The notes beneath the pieces are model-generated. The model was not told where the DNA came from, made no database searches, and saw nothing but the letters and a program-made list of their open reading frames with translations. DNA of 41,615 bases, taken from positions 1-41,615 of the forward strand of contig JACPUV010000050.1 of NCBI GenBank assembly GCA_016192105.1. Reading direction: 5' to 3'. A program made the position numbers and the translations under genes. Below are positions 1 to 7,756 of this stretch, piece after piece. Position 1 is the stretch's first letter. Every line of letters starts with the position of its first letter. The DNA comes from Sphingobacteriales bacterium (GTDB lineage Bacteria; Bacteroidota; Bacteroidia; Chitinophagales; Chitinophagaceae).

Positions 1-1349
1 CCGGTACAGGCCTGACCACTGGTCCAGGCTGTTGAGAAACGAACCCTTACCCGCATCCGGGTGGTTCCGTTCGGGGCATTGGACGGAATAACGATGGTCC
101 CATTCAGTACGCCGCCATTGCCTGCGTTGCTGCCCAGGTTGGTAAACTCGGCAGCTTCAAACTGGCCGTTCTGGTTATAATCGATCCATACTCCTACCTG
201 TTCGGTCCAGGTCGTAGGCACATTTACCGTGATCGGGTTATTGGCACCGGAATATACGGTAGGTGCGGCAACAGAAGATGTATAGTTGGAATAACCGGCA
301 GGAGGACCGGCACTGCATGCGGATGCATTATCCAGGGTGCTGATCCGTACACGGGTGATCATATCATCGTCCGTACAATCGGATGCGCCCGGCAAGCAGT
401 AACAGGCAGTGGGTGATGCCATCGTTACCTGTAATGCAGTAGAAGTTCCGGTATTGGCCCCGCAGGTAACATTACAATGATAATAGGTCGCAACATTTTG
501 GTTGATGGTCAGTGTACCATTGGTAGCACCGGCAATATCAGTCCAGGTAGTACCATCCGGAGAAGACTGCCATTGGTAGTTTACCCCGGCTCCCGGGTCC
601 GCCAGGGACAGGGTGAAGTTGGTACCGGGGCAAACCGGGTTTGCTGTGCTGTTGGTAGCGCCGGGTGCCGGCGTACCTGAACAAGCTGCAGTTGCCGTAT
701 ATTTTGCTTCATCAATACCAATATAATCCGAGTTTGAGCCAGCCGGGCCGGCATTGGTTACAAAATAACGGAAGGCCAGCCGACCCGATGTAGGAGTAGG
801 CACCCCTGAAATAGTAACCGTAAACTGGGTCCAGGCATTGGGGTAGCCAGACGGAGATAAAGAAGGATTAATCTCCAGTAACAGGGTGGTAAAGTCGCCA
901 ACGGAGCTTTCATTGGCCCCGGCGTTGGTACTGGCCCCGTTTAAACTCATTCTGACCTGCAAACGGTCAGCGAAAGCGGGGGCACTTACTGTCCGGGTAT
1001 AAAAAGTGAACACATCGCCGTTCTTAATGCTGATGTTGGGCATAAACAACCAGTTACTGATTGTTCCCGCTCCCGACGTGTTATTAAAATTGGCACCGAT
1101 ATAGGCAGTAGGTGCGCCAGCCTGTGAAGGAAATACAGATGTATTGCCCTGGAACCACCCGGTACTGCCTACAGGGTTGCTGAGGTTCTGAGAAGCCCAT
1201 CCTGCAGGAAGAGGGGATACCGTGGCAAAATCTTCATTAAACAACACCTGTGCTTTTGAAGTCAGTGCAAAACTGAACAGGAGAAAGAAAGTCAGCAGAC
1301 TCCTGAAACACAGTGCGGTAATTTTTTTGGGAGTAAAAAATAATAGCAT
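1..1349 (-). CDS. Secreted choice-of-anchor J / GEVED-domain protein, C-terminus cut by window edge
   Basis: About 449 residues are visible and the frame is open at base 1, so the C-terminus, and any T9SS sorting domain, lies outside. I start it at the ATG at 1349 because it gives a clear signal peptide (hydrophobic core LLTFFLLFSFAL, then TSKAQ). After that comes a cleaved-adhesin/choice-of-anchor J type domain (FNEDFATVSPLPAGW, then WLFMPNISI) to about residue 200. A Cys-rich Ig-like stretch follows (YQWQSSPDGTTW), and then a GEVED domain with the signature VWIDYNQNGQFEAAEF and RMRVRF. Such proteins in Bacteroidota are usually secreted by the type IX system and act at the surface as adhesins or hydrolase scaffolds. 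The domain calls are from motif recognition; the substrate or partner is unknown. Confidence 0.85.
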   Translation of the reverse strand, partial: MLLFFTPKKITALCFRSLLTFFLLFSFALTSKAQVLFNEDFATVSPLPAGWASQNLSNPVGSTGWFQGNTSVFPSQAGAPTAYIGANFNNTSGAGTISNWLFMPNISIKNGDVFTFYTRTVSAPAFADRLQVRMSLNGASTNAGANESSVGDFTTLLLEINPSLSPSGYPNAWTQFTVTISGVPTPTSGRLAFRYFVTNAGPAGSNSDYIGIDEAKYTATAACSGTPAPGATNSTANPVCPGTNFTLSLADPGAGVNYQWQSSPDGTTWTDIAGATNGTLTINQNVATYYHCNVTCGANTGTSTALQVTMASPTACYCLPGASDCTDDDMITRVRISTLDNASACSAGPPAGYSNYTSSVAAPTVYSGANNPITVNVPTTWTEQVGVWIDYNQNGQFEAAEFTNLGSNAGNGGVLNGTIVIPSNAPNGTTRMRVRVRFSTAWTSGQACT

Positions 1350-1475
1350 AGTCCTGGTTTTAAAAATGTAATAGGGAAAATTCTTCTGAAAGCAGTCGAT
1401 TAAAGGTAGGAAATAAATAAATGCATGGATTAATTCTGCAAAAAATCAGGTCGTTACAGCTCATATAATAAAAAA

Positions 1476-1498
1476 AGCACCTGTAAAATACAGGTACT
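1476..1498 (-). terminator. Intrinsic terminator of the DUF3276 gene
   Basis: The arms ACCTGTA and TACAGGT (1479-1485 and 1489-1495) form a hairpin with a 3-nt loop. Read on the minus strand it is followed by a run of T, just past the DUF3276 stop codon. Confidence 0.7.
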
Positions 1499-1516
1499 TT
1501 CTACAAATAGGTATGT

Positions 1517-1951
1517 TTACCATTTATCCACTTCCTCGGAAGCCGCCCCCGGGGTATCACCGGTTTCCGCAACCGGCGCAGGGTTTTCTTCGGTTCCGGC
1601 AGCGGCAACAGGTACGGGTTCCTGGGCCATGCCTTCTGATCCGTTCTGGTAATCTTCTGATTCTTCGTGATTGAATGCGTCGAAATCAAAGTCAGGCATC
1701 AGTTCGGTCTTCACATAATCCACTGCTTCACCCAGTGCCTTGATAAACTTATTGAAGTCTTCCTTATACAGGAATACCTTGTGACGATCATACCCGTTAT
1801 CATCAAACCTTTTACGGCTTTCTGTAATGGTGAGATAATAATCATTTCCGCGGGTAGCTCTTACATCAAAAAAATAAGTCCTTCTTTTGCCAGCACGAAT
1901 CCGTTTGCTGTAGATGCTCTCCATTTTCTTGTCATTGTTCTCGTACGCCAC
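1517..1951 (-). CDS. DUF3276 / PUR-family DNA/RNA-binding protein
   Basis: This 144-residue protein has the PUR-alpha-like fold known as DUF3276 in Bacteroidota. The conserved part is residues 10-90: IYSKRIRAGKRRTYFFDV, then DYYLTITESRKR and HKVFLYKEDFNKFIKAL, the beta-sheet plus helix of a PUR repeat. The remaining ~55 residues are acidic and then Pro/Ala/Glu-rich and probably disordered. Family members bind single-stranded nucleic acid; a regulatory role in RNA or DNA metabolism is inferred. It stands alone, with a good promoter at 1999-2029 and a terminator at 1476-1498, so it is a single-gene transcription unit. Confidence 0.9.
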   Translation of the reverse strand: MAYENNDKKMESIYSKRIRAGKRRTYFFDVRATRGNDYYLTITESRKRFDDNGYDRHKVFLYKEDFNKFIKALGEAVDYVKTELMPDFDFDAFNHEESEDYQNGSEGMAQEPVPVAAAGTEENPAPVAETGDTPGAASEEVDKW

Positions 1952-1998
1952 TGTATAAGTTTTTAGCAGTTAATGAATTACTTTGATTTTGGCCGCTA

Positions 1999-2029
1999 CA
2001 AATATAGAGATGTTTTCGAAACGGCCAAA
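1999..2029 (-). promoter_or_regulatory. Bacteroidota-type promoter of the DUF3276 gene
   Basis: On the minus strand TTTG (2029-2026) is followed after exactly 19 nt by TATATTTG (2006-1999). This matches the Bacteroidota housekeeping consensus TTTG-N19-21-TAnnTTTG. It lies about 48 nt before the ATG at 1951. Confidence 0.75.
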
Positions 2030-2089
2030 CCGGCCGAAAACTTTGTTTTGGACCGTCCTTGCCTCCGGCGGGGTTTGCCGGGCCGGCAG

Positions 2090-4012
2090 TCAGCTCTTTC
2101 CCGGCTGATTAAGGCTATCCTGCTGCTGTTTCAGGTATAGCGAAGCATAATAGCCGTTGGCCGCCATGAGCTGTTCATGTGTTCCCGACTCAATGATTTT
2201 CCCTTCTTCGAGTACCAGTACCCGGTCAAAATTAAACAGGGAAAATATCCGGTGGGTGATAATGAGGGCCGTTTTATCCTGCAGGTATTCATTTAGCCCG
2301 CTGATAATGGTTTTTTCCGTACTGGCATCCACCGCGCTCAGGCAATCATCAAACACCAGGATCTCCGGCTCCCTGGCCAATGCCCTGGCTATGGAAATCC
2401 GCTGCTTCTGCCCCCCGCTTAATGTCACCCCCCTTTCCCCGATCATCGTATCATACTGAGCTGAAAATCCGGCAATTTCCTTATCCACACTGGCTCTCCG
2501 GGCAGCTTCCACCACTGTATCACGGGTGAATTCCTTCAGTCCAAAACCAATATTATTCTCCACGGTTTCACTGAACAGGAATACGTCCTGGGGAACATAA
2601 CTGATCTGTTCCCGAAGGCTTTTCAGGTCGAGCCGGCGTATATCGATCCCGTCCATTTCAATTTTCCCGCTGCTTACATCCATCATCCGCAAAAGCAGTT
2701 GGGCCAGGGTGGTTTTCCCGCTGCCCGTACGCCCCACAATAGCCAGCTTTTCACCGGGCCGGATCTCCAGGTTAAAATCCCGTATGGCATGGATGCCGGT
2801 ATTCGGATAAATATAGTTCACCCCGTCAAAACGGATCTGCCCACCCAGCGGCTGCACTACCGCACCGGGCTGGCTTTGAACCCGGGATTCGGTATCCAGG
2901 AATTCATTGATCCTTTTCTGGGAAGCCGAGGCCCGCTGGATCATGCTGGCGGTAAGCCCGATAGCACTCACCGGGAACGTGAGCATATTAATGTACATTA
3001 CAAACTCCACAATGGTATTGATCCCCACCCCGTGCCCGCCCCGGATATAGTAAAGTCCCCCGATCATAATGGTCAGCAGGGTACTCAGCCCGATCAGCAG
3101 GGTTATCGAAGGAAAATACACTGCCTCTACTTTTACCAGCCCGAGAACATTCTTTTTAAACTCTTCTGCGTTGCGGGTAAAGTACCCCAGCATGGCTTTT
3201 TCCTGGACAAAGGATTTGATCACGCGGATACCGGAGTAGGTTTCCTGCGCATTGGTGGTAAGCGTGGAGAGGGATTGCTGTATTTTTTCACTCTTCCGGT
3301 GAATCGTATTATTAATAAGGTAGATCGTCACGGCCAGTATGGGCAGGGGGGCCAGGACATAGAGGGTCAGTTCGTGATCTCTTTTCAGCATAAAGAAGAC
3401 ACTCAGGGAAATAACCGAGACCAGGTTGGCCAGGTACATAATTGCGGGGCCGGTAAACATCCTGACCCGGCTAACGTCTTCCGCGATCCGGTTCATCAGG
3501 TCGCCGGTGCTTTGTGTTTTATAAAAGGCCATATCCAGTTTCTGATAATGGCTGAAAATTTCATTTTTCTGCTCAAATTCAATATACCGGCTCATAACAA
3601 TAATCGTCTGCCGCATCAGGAAGAGAAAAAATCCCCTCAGCAGCGCCAGGAGCAGGATGGTGATGCCGCAGAAGGCCACCACTTTACCAATGGAATAGTC
3701 TGAACGGTCCACGGTAGCGATGAATTTATCCACCAGGACGTCATAATCGGGTTGTTTATCCGGAGGCTTATAGCCCGGTAACCGGAGGGAGCGCTGTACA
3801 AAATCAATCACAAAGCCGGTAACCTGGGGAGATAAGACGTTGAAATAGTTCGACAGAAAGACAAATAATATGCCTCCGCCCAGGCGAAGCCGGTATTTCC
3901 AAAAATATTTATTCAGTGCCCTGAGTTGCCTCACCCGATAATGATTTGAAACAAAATTACTTGAATAGCGATAATTTTTTGGAAGATAAAGCCCCAGCCA
4001 TTTATTTTGCAC
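2090..4012 (-). CDS. MsbA/MdlB-like ABC exporter (fused membrane and ATPase domains)
   Basis: A half-transporter of 640 residues. An N-terminal six-helix type I exporter membrane domain spans about residues 40-350. The ATPase domain carries Walker A (GRTGSGKTT), Q-loop (ISYVPQDVFLFSE), the signature LSGGQKQRISIARALA, Walker B (ILVFDD) and a switch His (ITHR). The residue after the Walker B Asp is Asp rather than the usual catalytic Glu (DDCLSAVD), as in the weaker half of heterodimeric exporters. Substrate (lipid or drug) cannot be read from sequence. The ATG at 4012 sits only 2 nt from the oppositely oriented tRNA; an in-frame GTG at 3934 (VRQLRALNKYF) starts right where family similarity seems to begin and is a realistic alternative start. 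Confidence 0.9.
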   Translation of the reverse strand: MQNKWLGLYLPKNYRYSSNFVSNHYRVRQLRALNKYFWKYRLRLGGGILFVFLSNYFNVLSPQVTGFVIDFVQRSLRLPGYKPPDKQPDYDVLVDKFIATVDRSDYSIGKVVAFCGITILLLALLRGFFLFLMRQTIIVMSRYIEFEQKNEIFSHYQKLDMAFYKTQSTGDLMNRIAEDVSRVRMFTGPAIMYLANLVSVISLSVFFMLKRDHELTLYVLAPLPILAVTIYLINNTIHRKSEKIQQSLSTLTTNAQETYSGIRVIKSFVQEKAMLGYFTRNAEEFKKNVLGLVKVEAVYFPSITLLIGLSTLLTIMIGGLYYIRGGHGVGINTIVEFVMYINMLTFPVSAIGLTASMIQRASASQKRINEFLDTESRVQSQPGAVVQPLGGQIRFDGVNYIYPNTGIHAIRDFNLEIRPGEKLAIVGRTGSGKTTLAQLLLRMMDVSSGKIEMDGIDIRRLDLKSLREQISYVPQDVFLFSETVENNIGFGLKEFTRDTVVEAARRASVDKEIAGFSAQYDTMIGERGVTLSGGQKQRISIARALAREPEILVFDDCLSAVDASTEKTIISGLNEYLQDKTALIITHRIFSLFNFDRVLVLEEGKIIESGTHEQLMAANGYYASLYLKQQQDSLNQPGKS

Positions 4013-4014
4013 CC

Positions 4015-4099
4015 GGAGAGATGGCAGAGCGGTCTAATGCGGCGGTCTTGAAAACCGTTGACTGTAACAGGTCCGGGGGTTCGAATCCCTCTCTCTCCG
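4015..4099 (+). tRNA. tRNA-Ser (anticodon TGA)
   Basis: The acceptor arms GGAGAGA (4015-4021) and TCTCTCC (4092-4098) pair fully. The T-arm is GGGGG-TTCGAAT-CCCTC and there is a long class II variable arm. The anticodon loop is CTTGAAA (4047-4053), with anticodon TGA at 4049-4051. CCA is not encoded. Confidence 0.95.
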
Positions 4100-4104
4100 C
4101 AAAA

Positions 4105-4130
4105 AAAATTGCCCCCCAAAGGGCAATTTT
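4105..4130 (+). terminator. Terminator of tRNA-Ser
   Basis: The arms AAAATTGCCC (4105-4114) and GGGCAATTTT (4121-4130) form a 10-bp stem with a 6-nt loop, ending in a T run directly after the tRNA. Confidence 0.85.
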
Positions 4131-4238
4131 TGCTTTTCCCCCCTCAAAACAGGATTCCCGCATGTAGTAAAATGGCCCTTTTTACTTTGAAAGTCCCCTG
4201 TTCTCATGGTTCAAATAACAAGGGTCAATATAAAACAA

Positions 4239-4267
4239 AAGGCCCCGGTCTAAATTACCAGGGCCTT
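4239..4267 (-). terminator. Terminator of the eight-gene exported-protein operon
   Basis: AAGGCCC (4239-4245) pairs with GGGCCTT (4261-4267), with inner CGGT/ACC pairing. On the minus strand it is followed by TTTTGTTTTA. It lies 26 nt past the stop of the last operon gene. Confidence 0.75.
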
Positions 4268-4293
4268 CTTATTAATTGTCCGGCGGTCAACAT

Positions 4294-5721
4294 CTAAAGA
4301 ATATTCGCCGGTTGCTTACAGTAATTGATAATAGTCTGCAACGCCTGGTCAAACCTGATCGGGTCTGCATTTATATCCGCCTGAACCAGGGCCCTGATAG
4401 CCGCTCGCCGGGTAAAATATTCTGCAAAAGCCCTCGGATCCCGGTCGGCATAGTTCCTCCTGTAATCCGCCTGGAATTCGTCATCCGTCATACCAAAATG
4501 GGTCACTAAATCCAATACGGCAAACGGGAATAAACTGGAAATGCGGCTGGCATCGGCTCTTCCCGCCGCACTGTTATTATATTCTTCCATCTTCAATGCT
4601 ATCCTGTTACAGGCATAGCTTAAAAACCGCTTTCTTCGTTCCGGCGACATGGCGGTAGAAGTGTACCGTATCATCGACAAAGCCGTGTCCTTATTCTGGT
4701 AACTCCGGTTCCTGAAAATGGAGAAGAAGGCAGTGGAGGTACTCTCTGCAAAGAGCAAATAAAAGCCAGGAACATCACTCCATTTGTAAGCAAAAATGGT
4801 AATATCCCCACCTCCTTCGTACTGCTGGGCATGGCCTTCTGCATCCGTGAGCGTGGTGCGCCTCCTGGCTGCAACCGAGTATAATTCCCTTGAACCTGCC
4901 AGTACAGACCGGCCTTCCACAAAATACCTGTAACCCGTACTGGTAAATTCGGTCATTAATTTCTGAAGGGCACTGTCGTTCATTATAAATCCATAAAAAG
5001 TGGCCAGGCCTTCATTTAAGGCGCCTTCCTGGTCTCCTAATAATTCGGAAATGCTGAAATAATGCATTCCATCGGCGCCGTATGTGATGGCATTGCCGCT
5101 GACAGCTCCCCATTTCGACCAGGGGCCGGTGAACTGTGTGTGCGAGGTTTCATGCAATACCACTTCATCCACCGCACGCATACCACCGGTTCTGCGTGAC
5201 TGATCCGTTTCCAGCTGGTGTTCCCCGAACATAACCCAACCATCGAACCTCCGTCCATCCGGGTAGGGACCGTTATTAGCAGCCGGCCAGACATATTTTT
5301 TGCCATTGTCTGCATACTTCATGAATATCTGGTTGGTATCTGCGGGTGACAGGGAAAGGCCCGTTCTGTCATCGGCCAGCCAGTATTCAACCCGGACCAC
5401 ACTGCCTGCGGAATTGCGCAGCACGAGATTTACATTATTCCGTAAGGTCGTGCCCGCCTGCAGCTGGTTATACACATACAGTATCTTGGGGGGTGCCTGG
5501 CTCCGGAAAGCCGCTGCATTCGCAGCTGTAATTTCCGTTCTTGCATAGCCCATCGGGCAATACAGGGAATCCATGGTAGCCGAAAACCCGGCCGCAATGG
5601 TTGCGCGGGGCGCCACAAAATAAAATGCCACTGTTTGGGCCGATACGCTGAAGGACAACCCGGAGAGCAGAATGATTGCCAAAGGGTATCCCGCGAATAT
5701 CTTTTTTAATTGCTTTCTCAT
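4294..5721 (-). CDS. Exported probable zinc metallopeptidase (HETSH...NEGLA), last gene of the operon
   Basis: A protein of 475 residues from the ATG at 5721. That start gives a signal peptide (MRKQLKKIF, hydrophobic core, SVSAQ) and lies 19 nt after the upstream stop; a longer frame to 5778 would overlap the preceding gene and is unlikely. The motif EVVLHETSHTQF (HExxH at about residues 190-194) is followed about 47 residues later by NEGLATFYG, whose Glu fits the third zinc ligand of gluzincin peptidases. I do not recognise the full family. Upstream of HExxH the protein looks beta-rich (YVYNQLQAG, VVRVEYWLADD). Being last in an operon of exported paralogous proteins, it may process or anchor them, or act on the same substrate. 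Peptidase activity is inferred from the motif only. Confidence 0.75.
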   Translation of the reverse strand: MRKQLKKIFAGYPLAIILLSGLSFSVSAQTVAFYFVAPRATIAAGFSATMDSLYCPMGYARTEITAANAAAFRSQAPPKILYVYNQLQAGTTLRNNVNLVLRNSAGSVVRVEYWLADDRTGLSLSPADTNQIFMKYADNGKKYVWPAANNGPYPDGRRFDGWVMFGEHQLETDQSRRTGGMRAVDEVVLHETSHTQFTGPWSKWGAVSGNAITYGADGMHYFSISELLGDQEGALNEGLATFYGFIMNDSALQKLMTEFTSTGYRYFVEGRSVLAGSRELYSVAARRRTTLTDAEGHAQQYEGGGDITIFAYKWSDVPGFYLLFAESTSTAFFSIFRNRSYQNKDTALSMIRYTSTAMSPERRKRFLSYACNRIALKMEEYNNSAAGRADASRISSLFPFAVLDLVTHFGMTDDEFQADYRRNYADRDPRAFAEYFTRRAAIRALVQADINADPIRFDQALQTIINYCKQPANIL

Positions 5722-5740
5722 TGTTGGAGAGTTAAGGTTT

Positions 5741-7717
5741 TTAATTAGTAATCTGGTCCACAAAAACAATCGCTTCATTGCTCTTTACCCGCCCGGAGCT
5801 TTTGGTCTGGTTATTACCCATGCGCCATGTTACTTCGTATTCATAATCATAGCTGTCACCCGGGAGCATAAATTCAGCCTTCTCCGACAGCTGCCCTTTG
5901 GCAGGATTTAACGTGACCTGTTTTTGCTGTTCAGCATCTCCCAGTTTATAAAATACCTTTACGGTTACCAGTCGTACCCCTGCATTCGTAAGTGCCGCCT
6001 GGTCTGCCTGGAACTCCACGCTTCTGCGCTGGTATGGCGGTGTAAGATCGATGGCACCGCTCGTTGATTTCTGCAACGGCACTTTTACTGTTTTTCCTCC
6101 GAAGAAACTCCATTCGGCCTCGTATTCGTAATCCATCCATTTCTTGCGGTCGTTATCCTGCTTCCAGCCATATACCATTTTAAAGTTGTTGCCTTCCTTG
6201 TTGAAATTGTTCCGGTCAATCCTTATTTCCTGGTTGGTAATATCCCCGCCCTGGTGGGTCTTTTTTAAGCGGAGATTGACAAAATTGATATACTGGCCAA
6301 AATCCTGGGCATTCATTCCATCAATAAAAGCGGTTAATTCTCTTTGTATGTACAGTGGATCATCCAGGTTTACCTGGCGGAATACGGTATTATCATTCCT
6401 GAAACCGGTCAGGTCACCGATATTCTCGTCAAACCGCATGGAGATATTGTCCGCAGTGGATTTATTCAAATCAATCCTGAAAATCCCCTGCTGGTGAATA
6501 CGTTTCATCTCGAATGTGGCGACCACCGCAAAAGTCGGCATGGATACATCCTGGATATTTGGGCCCGCATTTGCGCTATTGGCGCCGCGGGTACTGCCCG
6601 AAGGCGGAGTTACACCTGCACTCCTTGCGCCCACTGATGGACGGTCTTCCGGGGGAGCTGATCCGGCAACCCTGCTATCGGGAATTGCGCCCCGGCCTCT
6701 GCTGGTATCCCTGGGTGCAAGATTTCGTTGCCTTTCATCTTCCGCGGCTCGCCGCCGGTCATTTTCCAGGTTTACGGCTCTTGCCTCTGCCCTGCTGTCC
6801 CTTAGCATCGTTGTAGCCCGGTCCAGCACACTGGTGCTGTTACCACCGGTAATTCCTCCCAGCTCATTCAGGCCCAGATTACCGGTGCCATTCATCGGGG
6901 CAAACATCATATCTGAAATCTTATTATAGGCCGTTGCGATCATGGCTTCCATCTTTTCATCCTCCCCGATCTGGGTCACTTTTATGGCGCCGCTTCTTAC
7001 CAGGTCATCAAAAGTCCCTTTGATCTCAGCTGCCAGAAAAGTAGTGGCCAGCCCTACATTAAAGGCCTTGTGGTCATAGATCTGGTCAAAATTGGCTTCA
7101 ATAACCGCTTTCTTCGGAGAGCGGTAGCCCGCTACTTCCATTTCAAATGTAAAACTGATATCCGGCGCGACAGTGTTGAACGATTCCCATAAAATCTTAG
7201 CGCCCTGCCGGGTTAACTGGATCGATACCGCTGCTTTTTGTCCATCCAGCACAGGCGCATTACCCAACCCGACCACCTGCTTGCTTAGTCCTCCCTGCGG
7301 ATCTTTAAAGGAAGAAACAATCCCAAACTTACCGGACTTATATACCACCGGTCCCAGCAGCTGTGCATTGGGTTTTAGCCGCTGCAATTCTCTTTGTGCT
7401 TCCCGAATCTGGTCCTGCGTTACTTCAAGGCTCACTACCGCATGTACAATACCACCGCCTTCGGCTTCGGTACCGGGCTGATCAGCGCCGGATACTTTAT
7501 TCTCCGCATAACGCAGGAATGAAAACTGTGGCTTACCATCAGTTCCCCTGGCCAGGTGCGGTTTATCCGATATATAATAATACTGATTTTCGTTCCCGAT
7601 ATCAGGAAAACAGGTTAGCTCACCTGCTTTTACCGGTCGGTCCAGGTTAATGGGCTGTGCAAGAGATGGCAGGGCCAGTGCGGTTGCCAGCATCATACTT
7701 AAGAATATCTTTTTCAT
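5741..7717 (-). CDS. Exported ~650-residue paralogous family protein (copy G)
   Basis: A protein of 658 residues with signal peptide MKKIFLSMMLATALALPSLAQ. It shares ordered motif blocks with the products at 7757, 10441 and 12219: YYYISDKPHLA with DGKPQFSFLRYA (about 45-70), GGGIVHAVVSL (about 87-97), NAPVLDGQKAAVS with GAKILWESF (about 150-180), DLNKSTADNISM and FRQVNLDDPLYIQREL (about 420-460), WMDYEYEAEWSFFGGK (about 535), and a terminal YDYEYEVTWRM. Between about residues 280 and 390 lies a low-complexity Arg/Ala/Pro/Ser linker absent from the other copies. The protein is mostly beta-strand-like, with no catalytic signature and no sorting domain, so it is probably periplasmic or passed on to another route. 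I do not recognise the family. Confidence 0.85.
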   Translation of the reverse strand: MKKIFLSMMLATALALPSLAQPINLDRPVKAGELTCFPDIGNENQYYYISDKPHLARGTDGKPQFSFLRYAENKVSGADQPGTEAEGGGIVHAVVSLEVTQDQIREAQRELQRLKPNAQLLGPVVYKSGKFGIVSSFKDPQGGLSKQVVGLGNAPVLDGQKAAVSIQLTRQGAKILWESFNTVAPDISFTFEMEVAGYRSPKKAVIEANFDQIYDHKAFNVGLATTFLAAEIKGTFDDLVRSGAIKVTQIGEDEKMEAMIATAYNKISDMMFAPMNGTGNLGLNELGGITGGNSTSVLDRATTMLRDSRAEARAVNLENDRRRAAEDERQRNLAPRDTSRGRGAIPDSRVAGSAPPEDRPSVGARSAGVTPPSGSTRGANSANAGPNIQDVSMPTFAVVATFEMKRIHQQGIFRIDLNKSTADNISMRFDENIGDLTGFRNDNTVFRQVNLDDPLYIQRELTAFIDGMNAQDFGQYINFVNLRLKKTHQGGDITNQEIRIDRNNFNKEGNNFKMVYGWKQDNDRKKWMDYEYEAEWSFFGGKTVKVPLQKSTSGAIDLTPPYQRRSVEFQADQAALTNAGVRLVTVKVFYKLGDAEQQKQVTLNPAKGQLSEKAEFMLPGDSYDYEYEVTWRMGNNQTKSSGRVKSNEAIVFVDQITN

Positions 7718-7756
7718 AATTTCATTTTGGTTTAGGAGTGGATTGATCAGCCGCGA

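Noticed and set aside
2699..3703. Plus-strand open frame of 334 codons opposite the ABC exporter
   Set aside because: Low-information His/Gln/Gly-rich translation; the minus strand carries the transporter.
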